A DNA stretch of 12,839 bases from Verrucomicrobiales bacterium (GTDB lineage Bacteria > Verrucomicrobiota > Verrucomicrobiia > Limisphaerales > UBA1100): contig DPAW01000115.1 in the NCBI GenBank assembly GCA_003517285.1, positions 1 to 12,839 on the forward strand, given 5' to 3'. The position numbers and the translations under genes are program-made. The notes under the pieces are model-generated. The model did not search any database. It was not told the DNA's origin and was given only the letters and a program-made list of their open reading frames with translations. This document shows positions 6,635-12,839 of this stretch, in pieces. Position 1 is the stretch's first letter, and each line of letters opens with the position of its first letter.

Positions 6635-9600
6635 ATGCGATTTGTGCTCTTCGTTTTTTTGGGATGGTCCGCTTCGTTATTGGCTGCGCCCAAGGTATCC
6701 GAGAAGCACGCGGTGGAGATGGCCAAGGGGCTGGCTTTGTTTAAAAGTGATGTGCGCGTGCTGCTCAAGCAGCACTGCGTGAAGTGTCATGGTGGCGACA
6801 AAATTCGCGGAGATCTAGATCTCTCCACGCGCGCCGGATTGCTCAAGGGTGGAGAGGAGGGGCCGTCCATCATTCTGGGCAAGGCGGAGGACAGTTTCCT
6901 GATGACGGTGTTGCGGCACGAGGAGGAACCCTTCATGCCGGCTAAGGCCGACAAGCTTTCATCCGATGCTCTCAAGAAAATTGCCGATTGGATAAACCTA
7001 GGCGCGCCTTACGATCAGCCACTGGTAGAGCAATCTATTGCCGGCAAGGGCATGCAGGTGACTGATGATGACCGGAATTTTTGGGCCTACGCTCCGCTGC
7101 AGGCCGTCAAGGCGCCGGTGGTGCAACAGAAGAACTGGCCGGCTAACGACATTGACCGTTTTGTGTTGCGTAAACTGGAGTCGGTTAAACTGCAGCCCAA
7201 CGGGCCGGCAGATCCTCGCATGCAGATTCGTCGGTTGTATTTTGATTTGATCGGTCTGCCGCCGTCGCCGACTGAAGTTGCGGCTTTTGTGGACGATCCT
7301 TCGGAGCAGGCTTACGCAAAGGTTGTCGACCATCTGCTTGCCTCCAAGCATTACGGCGAGCGATGGGGACGGCACTGGCTGGATGTGGCGCGTTTTGCGG
7401 AGAGCCATGGGTTTGAGCAGGATTACAACCGCAATTTTGCGTTTCATTACCGTGACTTCGTTATTCAGGCGCTCAATGCCGACATGCCGTATGACCAGTT
7501 TGTGAAATGGCAGATCGCTGGGGACGAGTTTGCGCCGGACAATCCGTTGGCCATGAAGGCTACGGGCTTCCTCGGCGCGGGCGTGTTTCCCACGCAGTTG
7601 ACCGAGAAGGAATTCGAATCCGCCCGTTACGATGAACTCGATGATATGGCTAACACCACGGGCACGGCGATGCTGGGGCTAACGATTGGCTGCGCTCGTT
7701 GTCACGATCACAAGTTCGATCCCATTCCCGTGCGCGATTACTATCGTTTCATCAACACTTTCGCTACCACCATCCGCAGCGAGATTGATCTACCAGTGAA
7801 TGGTGATCTTACGGAGGCTACTGCCAAATGGGAAAAGGCGCATGCGCCGCTCACAGCTGCCTTTGCCAAGTTTGAAAAGGACGAGTTGCCCCGGCGCTTT
7901 GCGCTGTGGGCGAAGAATCCGCCGAAGAGCGCACTGCAAAAGCAGGACTGGATGATCCTCGATCATCTGCAGCCCAAGTCGCTCGATGGCGCGACCTTTT
8001 CCAAACAGGCCGACGGCTCCTTTCTCGTGGGCGGCAAAAATCCCTCCAATGATCGGTGGGTGCTCACGGCCGAACTGCAGACGATGGGCCTGAACGCCAT
8101 CCGGATTGAGGCGCTCACGGACAAGTCGATGCCCCGCAACGGCCCTGGCCGCGCGGGCAACGGCAATTTTGCACTGAGCGATATCCGCGTGTTTGCCGCC
8201 AACAAAAAAGGTGGTCAACGGGTGCCGGTGAAGCTGGTCAATCCCAAGGCCACGCATCAGCAAAACACCGCCGGCTTGTCGGTGGCCAGCTCGATTGACG
8301 GCGACAAGCGCAAGAGCGGTTGGGCGGTAGATTTTGGAGGTATCGGCAAGGAACAGGCGGCGGTATTTGAATTCGCTGCGCCGGTCGGTTTCGAGGGCGG
8401 TACGATCCTGACGGTGGAGATGGATTTCTATGTGAACACCAGCCACACCATCGGTCGACCCCGATTGGCGGTGACTGCGGCGCCCCGACCGGTGGCGATC
8501 AAGGGTGATTCCAGCGCCGCCTCGGTGGCCACCTTGCTGGCTGCCTTGAAGCAGGCCGGCAGTGTGGAAAAGCTGGATGCCAAACAACGTGCGGCGTTAC
8601 TGAAGATTTACCGAGCACAGGACGCCGAGTGGACCAAACTGAACAATCACGTGCAGCAACACCTCACCAGGAAGCCCGTGCCGAAGATGGAAAAGGTGCA
8701 GGTGACCAGCGAAGGCTTCAAACCCACCAAGCACCACGCCGATGGCCGCGGGTTCCCGCATTTTTACAAGCAGACCTATTTCCTGAAACGTGGTGATGCG
8801 AACCAGAAAGACGGCGAGGCCACGCAGGGCTTTCTGCAGGTGCTGATGCGCGGCGGCAAGAACGAGCAGTCGTGGCAGGTAGCTCCGCCCGAGGGTTGGC
8901 GCACTAGTTACCGCCGGCGTTCGCTGGCCAATTGGCTTACGGACACCGAACACGGCGCGGGGCACTTGCTCGCGCGGGTGATGGCCAACCGCCTGTGGCA
9001 GCATCATCTCGGCCGCGGCATTGTGAATACGCCCAACGATTTCGGTCTGCAGGGCGAGCTGCCCACGCACCCGCAGTTGCTCGACTGGCTGGCGCTGGAG
9101 CTGATCGAAAACGGCTGGCGGCTCAAGCCCTTGCACAAACAGATCGTGATGAGTGCCACCTACCGCCAAAGCGCCGCACATGATGCCGCCAAGTTGAAGG
9201 CGGATCCGCAAAACAAACTGCACTGGCGCCGCACACCCGCGCGGCTGGAGGCGGAGGTGATTCGGGACAGTATCCTGAAGGTCAGCGGCCGGCTTGACGA
9301 GCGCATGTTCGGTGCCGGCACCCTTGATGAGCGCATGCTGCGGCGCAGTATTTATTTCATGATCAAGCGCAGCAAGCTCATCCCCAGCATGCAACTCTTC
9401 GATTCGCCTGAGCCGCTGGTGAGCCAGGGCAGCCGCCCGGTCACCATTATCGCTCCGCAGGCGCTGCACTTCATGAACAACGGTCAGGTGCGCGCTTCAG
9501 CCATGGAACTGGCCAGGCAGCTGAAAGCACAGCCCGATACCGCCGCGGCCGTGACTCTGGGTTACCAAACCGTCCTTGGCCGCGACCCCACGCCGAAAGA

Positions 9601-9724
9601 GCAGAAGTCGATCGCCAGCTTCATCGACGTGCAGGAAAAATCCTATACCAACAACGGCCGCGAACTTGCCCTTGCCGACTTCGTGCAGGTGCTGTTTGGG
9701 CTCAACGAATTTATCGTGCAATGA
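6635..9724 (+). CDS. Planctomycete-type cytochrome c protein: PSCyt1-DUF1549-lectin-like module-DUF1553, subfamily B
   Basis: A 1029-residue exported protein. The ATG at 6635 is preferred over an in-frame TTG at 6590, which lies in the terminator T-run and would place 15 polar residues before the signal peptide (1-18, SASLLA then APKV). Domains in order: PSCyt1 with haem motif CVKCH (48-52); DUF1549/PSCyt2 (about 168-385) with IDRFVLRKLE, DLIGLPPSP and a second haem motif CARCH in CARCHDHKFDP (353-363); a helical linker; a lectin-like beta module (about 455-615) with GNGNFALSD; and DUF1553 (about 715-1025) with MANRLWQHHLGRGIVNTP, PTHPQLLDWLA and SATYRQS. It is distinguished from the gene at 1-1947 by RRSIYFMIKRSKLIPSMQLF (904-923). 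Two possible c-type haems suggest electron transfer in the periplasm; substrate unknown. It overlaps the next gene by ATGA. Confidence 0.94.
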   Translation: MRFVLFVFLGWSASLLAAPKVSEKHAVEMAKGLALFKSDVRVLLKQHCVKCHGGDKIRGDLDLSTRAGLLKGGEEGPSIILGKAEDSFLMTVLRHEEEPFMPAKADKLSSDALKKIADWINLGAPYDQPLVEQSIAGKGMQVTDDDRNFWAYAPLQAVKAPVVQQKNWPANDIDRFVLRKLESVKLQPNGPADPRMQIRRLYFDLIGLPPSPTEVAAFVDDPSEQAYAKVVDHLLASKHYGERWGRHWLDVARFAESHGFEQDYNRNFAFHYRDFVIQALNADMPYDQFVKWQIAGDEFAPDNPLAMKATGFLGAGVFPTQLTEKEFESARYDELDDMANTTGTAMLGLTIGCARCHDHKFDPIPVRDYYRFINTFATTIRSEIDLPVNGDLTEATAKWEKAHAPLTAAFAKFEKDELPRRFALWAKNPPKSALQKQDWMILDHLQPKSLDGATFSKQADGSFLVGGKNPSNDRWVLTAELQTMGLNAIRIEALTDKSMPRNGPGRAGNGNFALSDIRVFAANKKGGQRVPVKLVNPKATHQQNTAGLSVASSIDGDKRKSGWAVDFGGIGKEQAAVFEFAAPVGFEGGTILTVEMDFYVNTSHTIGRPRLAVTAAPRPVAIKGDSSAASVATLLAALKQAGSVEKLDAKQRAALLKIYRAQDAEWTKLNNHVQQHLTRKPVPKMEKVQVTSEGFKPTKHHADGRGFPHFYKQTYFLKRGDANQKDGEATQGFLQVLMRGGKNEQSWQVAPPEGWRTSYRRRSLANWLTDTEHGAGHLLARVMANRLWQHHLGRGIVNTPNDFGLQGELPTHPQLLDWLALELIENGWRLKPLHKQIVMSATYRQSAAHDAAKLKADPQNKLHWRRTPARLEAEVIRDSILKVSGRLDERMFGAGTLDERMLRRSIYFMIKRSKLIPSMQLFDSPEPLVSQGSRPVTIIAPQALHFMNNGQVRASAMELARQLKAQPDTAAAVTLGYQTVLGRDPTPKEQKSIASFIDVQEKSYTNNGRELALADFVQVLFGLNEFIVQ

Positions 9725-11145
9725 ACACTCTGAATCACCTCAACCGCCGCCAGATGCTTCAACGGGCTGGCATGGGTATTGGCTCGCTGGGTTTGGCGAG
9801 TTTGCTCCAGCAGGAAGGCTTGGCTGCGCAAAATCCGTTGGCGGCGAAGAATCCGCATTTTAAGACGAAGGCCAAATCTGTCATTTGGCTCTTCATTAAC
9901 GGCGGACCGAGCCATGTGGATACGTGGGATTACAAACCGGAACTGGCCAAGCGTGACGGGCAGGCGCTGGAGGGGTTCGATCGGTTTACCGGCTTCTTTG
10001 CCAACGCGGTGGGTGGGCTGATGAAAAGCCCGTTTGAATTCAAACCGCACGGGCAAAGCGGCAAGCATGTCTCGTCTATTTTCCCAAATCTCTCCAAGCA
10101 CGTAGACAAGATGGCGTTCATCCACTCAGGACACACGGAGAGCAACAACCATTCACCGGCGCTCTTCGCGATGAACTGCGGCCTGCCGCGAATGGGGTAT
10201 CCGTGTGTTGGCTCATGGGTTACATACGGGCTGGGAAGCGAGAGCGACAGCCTGCCCGCGTTTGTGGTGATGAGCGACCCGAAGGGACGCGGCCTGCCTA
10301 AGGGACATGCGGCCAACTGGGGCGCGGGCTTTTTGCCGAGCGTCTATCAGGGCACCCACTTCCGACCCACAGGCGATCCGATCGATAATCTCAAACGCCC
10401 CACCGGCATGAACGCCGAGCAGCAACGGCGGCAACTTGATCTCTTGAAGACGCTGAACCAACAGCACTTCGAAGTTAATCCGTTTGAGGAATCGTTGGCT
10501 GCGCGCATTGAGAGCTTTGAGCTGGCCTACCGAATGCAGAGCGCCGCGCCCGAGGCGTTGGCGGTGGATAAGGAACCGGAGCACATTCGCGCCATGTACG
10601 GGCTGGACGACGACAAATGCAAACACGTCGCCGCCCAATGCCTTACGGCCCGCCGTATGGTGGAGCGCGGCGTGCGGTTCATTCAGATTTACAGCGGTGG
10701 CATGGAAAACCAGCGAAGCTGGGACGGCCACAACGACATCGCCGGCAACCATTCGCAGTTCGCCGGTGAAACCGACAAGCCGATCGCCGCGCTCCTGCAG
10801 GATCTGTCGCAGCGCGGGTTGCTGGATGAGACACTTGTCGTTTGGGGCGGGGAATTCGGTCGCCTGCCGGTGGCGCAGAAATCCAAGAAACCCGGTCGCG
10901 ATCACAATCCGCACGCGCTCACCTACTGGATGGCCGGCGGCGGCGTGAAAGGCGGCGTGAGCTACGGGGAGACCGACGAGATCGGCCACAAAGCCGCCGT
11001 CGACAAATGCCACGTCAACGATCTCCACGCCACCATCCTCCACCTGCTGGGCATGGACCACGAGAAACTCACCTACCGCCACAACGGCCGCGACTTCCGC
11101 CTGACCGATGTGGGCGGCGAAGTGGTGAAGGAGATTATCGCATGA
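9721..11145 (+). CDS. Tat-exported DUF1501 protein, subfamily B
   Basis: A 474-residue DUF1501 protein with twin-arginine signal NRRQMLQRAG (8-17). Its ATG overlaps the TGA of the preceding cytochrome gene (ATGA), so translation is coupled. Motifs are GGPSHVDTWD (61-70), NNHSPA (142-147), WDGHND (334-339), EFGRLP (378-383), GRDHNPHA (392-399) and HVNDLHAT (431-438). It departs from the two DUF1501 copies at 1950 and 3451 at several candidate metal or active-site positions: WDGHND for WDHH, EFGRLP for EFGRTP, GRDHNPHA for GRDHH. The central region (about 80-110) also differs. This places it in a separate subfamily, paired with a cytochrome of a distinct type. The fold is probably alkaline-phosphatase/sulfatase-like; the reaction is not known. 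The last codons contain the ribosome-binding site of the next gene. Confidence 0.93.
   Translation: MNTLNHLNRRQMLQRAGMGIGSLGLASLLQQEGLAAQNPLAAKNPHFKTKAKSVIWLFINGGPSHVDTWDYKPELAKRDGQALEGFDRFTGFFANAVGGLMKSPFEFKPHGQSGKHVSSIFPNLSKHVDKMAFIHSGHTESNNHSPALFAMNCGLPRMGYPCVGSWVTYGLGSESDSLPAFVVMSDPKGRGLPKGHAANWGAGFLPSVYQGTHFRPTGDPIDNLKRPTGMNAEQQRRQLDLLKTLNQQHFEVNPFEESLAARIESFELAYRMQSAAPEALAVDKEPEHIRAMYGLDDDKCKHVAAQCLTARRMVERGVRFIQIYSGGMENQRSWDGHNDIAGNHSQFAGETDKPIAALLQDLSQRGLLDETLVVWGGEFGRLPVAQKSKKPGRDHNPHALTYWMAGGGVKGGVSYGETDEIGHKAAVDKCHVNDLHATILHLLGMDHEKLTYRHNGRDFRLTDVGGEVVKEIIA
11128..11133 (+). promoter_or_regulatory. Shine-Dalgarno AAGGAG inside the 3' end of the DUF1501 gene
   Basis: A canonical AAGGAG sits 8 bases before the ATG at 11142, within the last coding codons of the 9721 gene. 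It fixes the start of the next gene at 11142 rather than the ATG at 11160. It is the only clear Shine-Dalgarno seen upstream of any start in the window. Confidence 0.8.
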
Positions 11146-12839
11146 GGCCATTCATCGGGATGGGCCCCTTGCTACTTCTGGCAATCGGAAGCATGGCCGA
11201 GGACGCGCCGGACTTTAATCGCGAGGTGCGACCGATTCTCGCGACGCATTGTTTCACCTGCCACGGTCCGGACGCCAACACACGTAAAGCCAAGCTGCGG
11301 CTGGACGAACGCGAGGCGGCTTTGGAGATCCTGGCGCCTGGCAAGCTGGTGGACAGCGAGTTGATACATCGCATCCTGTCCGAGGATCCCGATGAAGTGA
11401 TGCCGCCGCCTTCATTGAAAAAGCCGTTGAGCGCGGCACAGAAATCGGTATTGAAACGCTGGGTGGCGGCCGGCGCGCCGTATGCCGGCCACTGGGCCTT
11501 CGCCCAACCACAGCGGTCGGAGCCACCCAAGGTGAAACAGGCCGACTGGGCCCGCACGCCGATCGACCGTTTTATTCTCGCGCGTTTGGAACAGGAAGGA
11601 TTGCAACCGGCACCCGAGGCGAATCGCGAGCGGTTGCTGTGCCGGTTGTCGCTGGACCTCACCGGCCTGCCGCCGACTCCGACGGAGGTGGAGGCGTTTC
11701 TCAAGGATCAATCCCCGAACGCTTACGAAAAGGCGGCCGACCGTCTGTTAGCTTCGCCGCGGTATGGCGAGCACATGGCCGTGCCGTGGCTGGACTACTC
11801 GCGCTACGCCGACAGCAACGGCTATCAAACCGACGGCAGCCGCCAGCAATGGCCTTGGCGTGATTGGCTGATTCAGGCGCTGAACGCGAACAAGCCGTTT
11901 GACCAGTTCACTATTGAACAGCTGGCCGGGGACATGTTGCCTGAGGCGACGCTGGAGCAGAAGGTGGCCACCGGTTTCAATCGCAACCACCGCATCAACG
12001 GCGAAGGCGGCATCATCGCCGAGGAATGGCGCGTGGAAACGGTGATTGATCGGGTGGAAACCACCGGTGCCACGTGGCTGGGACTTACGCTTGGCTGCGC
12101 GCGTTGCCATGATCACAAGTATGATCCCCTGTCGCAGCGTGAGTTTTACCAGTTCTTTTCCTTCTTCAACAACGTGCCCGAGACCGGACGCTTGGCCGGC
12201 CAAAGCAGCAACACCAAACCGTTGGTGAATGTGGAAACCGCTGAGCATCGCGCGTCCGTGGCTAAATTGGAAACGGAGATTAAACAGGCCGAGGCCGCCG
12301 TGAAACAGGCGGCGGCCGAGTTGCCGAAATTGGTGAAGGCGTGGGCTCCGAAATTCCGTGAAGAATTGGGCGGAAAAAAAGTGATCTGGCAGGGCGTGGA
12401 CGAAGCGACGGTGACCTCCAAGGGCAGCGCCAAATTTGAGCGGTTGGAGGACGGCTCCTGGCTACCGAGCGGACCGAATGCCACGCATGACACGTACGAG
12501 ATTCGCACCACGATGACCGGCGACCACTTCACCGGTGTACTGTTGGAATGCCTGCCGGACGCGCGCCTACCGAATAAGAGCTTGGGCCGGTACAGTAACG
12601 GCAACTTTGTTCTCACCCGCGTCGAAGGCGAGATCGTGCCGGCCAACGGCAAGCCCGTGCCGTTGAAGTTCACGCGGATCGAATCGGATTACTCTCAAAA
12701 AGGATGGGACATCAAGAATGTGAACAGCGGCCAGTCCGGCAAAGGCTGGGCGGTGGACGGACCCTCGCGACGAGAACCGATTAAGGCACTCTTCCTCGCG
12801 GGCCAACCGGTGGCCGTGCCGAACGAGGCCACGGTGGTG
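11142..12839 (+). CDS. Planctomycete-type cytochrome c protein (PSCyt1-DUF1549-lectin-like module), 3'-truncated by window edge, subfamily A
   Basis: The frame is open from the ATG at 11142 to the window end: 566 residues, with no stop. The start overlaps the preceding stop (ATGA) and has AAGGAG 8 bases upstream. A Sec signal peptide covers about 1-19. PSCyt1 contains haem motif CFTCH (37-41) and the downstream PDEVMPPP (83-90). DUF1549 (about 136-345) has IDRFILARLE, LDLTGLPPTP, PWLDYSRYADSNGYQ and a second haem motif CARCH in CARCHDHKYDP (319-329). Residues 362-387 are a Lys/Glu/Ala-rich probable coiled coil, followed by the start of the lectin-like module (about 405-566) with NGNFVLT and SDYSQ. 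That module most resembles the one in the gene at 1-1947. The DUF1553 domain is expected beyond the window. Role as for the other members: exported probable electron-transfer protein, substrate unknown. Confidence 0.93.
   Translation, partial: MRPFIGMGPLLLLAIGSMAEDAPDFNREVRPILATHCFTCHGPDANTRKAKLRLDEREAALEILAPGKLVDSELIHRILSEDPDEVMPPPSLKKPLSAAQKSVLKRWVAAGAPYAGHWAFAQPQRSEPPKVKQADWARTPIDRFILARLEQEGLQPAPEANRERLLCRLSLDLTGLPPTPTEVEAFLKDQSPNAYEKAADRLLASPRYGEHMAVPWLDYSRYADSNGYQTDGSRQQWPWRDWLIQALNANKPFDQFTIEQLAGDMLPEATLEQKVATGFNRNHRINGEGGIIAEEWRVETVIDRVETTGATWLGLTLGCARCHDHKYDPLSQREFYQFFSFFNNVPETGRLAGQSSNTKPLVNVETAEHRASVAKLETEIKQAEAAVKQAAAELPKLVKAWAPKFREELGGKKVIWQGVDEATVTSKGSAKFERLEDGSWLPSGPNATHDTYEIRTTMTGDHFTGVLLECLPDARLPNKSLGRYSNGNFVLTRVEGEIVPANGKPVPLKFTRIESDYSQKGWDIKNVNSGQSGKGWAVDGPSRREPIKALFLAGQPVAVPNEATVV

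Noticed and set aside
9293..9340. Near-direct repeat encoding LDERM twice, 30 bases apart, in the 6635 gene
   Set aside because: Only about 16 bases match, and the frame and family motifs around it are intact; probably chance or a small ancient duplication within a variable loop.
10213..11151. Long minus-strand open frame (312 codons) opposite the third DUF1501 gene
   Set aside because: It lies fully within a well-supported DUF1501 gene, has no recognisable domain, and is typical of a stop-poor mirror frame in GC-rich sequence. The same applies to minus-strand frames at 937-1800, 2544-3350, 3610-4470, 7790-8587, 8597-9469 and 11135-12248.

Overview
The window looks like a chromosomal segment from a Verrucomicrobiota or Planctomycetota bacterium. 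This rests on family content: planctomycete-type cytochrome c proteins (PSCyt1 / DUF1549 / DUF1553) interleaved with Tat-exported DUF1501 proteins, a combination characteristic of those two phyla. Most starts lack a clear Shine-Dalgarno. Hand counts of sample lines give roughly 60-70% GC in most of the large genes and about 50% or less in the small-gene centre. Family names come from reading motifs; no search was run.

Left block (1-4860, + strand): the C-terminal part of a cytochrome-DUF1549-DUF1553 protein whose start lies outside the window, then two tandem paralogous DUF1501 genes. The two are separated by a 70-base gap holding a CACAGAG-type palindromic repeat.

Centre (4877-6591): a convergent rlmB-like 2'-O-ribose rRNA methyltransferase gene on the minus strand. 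Behind it is a minus-strand gene for a small secreted Cys-rich protein with its own intrinsic terminator. Divergent from that is a plus-strand gene for a small class II (c'/c556-like) periplasmic cytochrome c, ending in a strong terminator.

Right block (6635-12839, + strand): a complete two-haem-motif cytochrome-DUF1549-DUF1553 protein, a DUF1501 gene starting in an ATGA overlap, and another cytochrome-DUF1549 protein that also starts in an ATGA overlap and runs off the window end. These three look like one translationally coupled operon.

The large proteins carry export signals. The two cytochromes with visible N-termini have Sec-type signals and the DUF1501 proteins have twin-arginine signals, so the likely site of action is the periplasm or cell envelope. 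DUF1501 has an alkaline-phosphatase/sulfatase-like set of conserved D/H/E motifs. The cytochrome partners carry haem motifs plus an embedded lectin-like beta module. A joint role in oxidising or hydrolysing a polymeric substrate is inference only; the reaction of these pairs is not established. No RNA genes, CRISPR arrays, insertion sequences or phage genes were seen. No gene-free stretch exceeds 300 bases; the longest is the 184-base divergent region 6027-6210.
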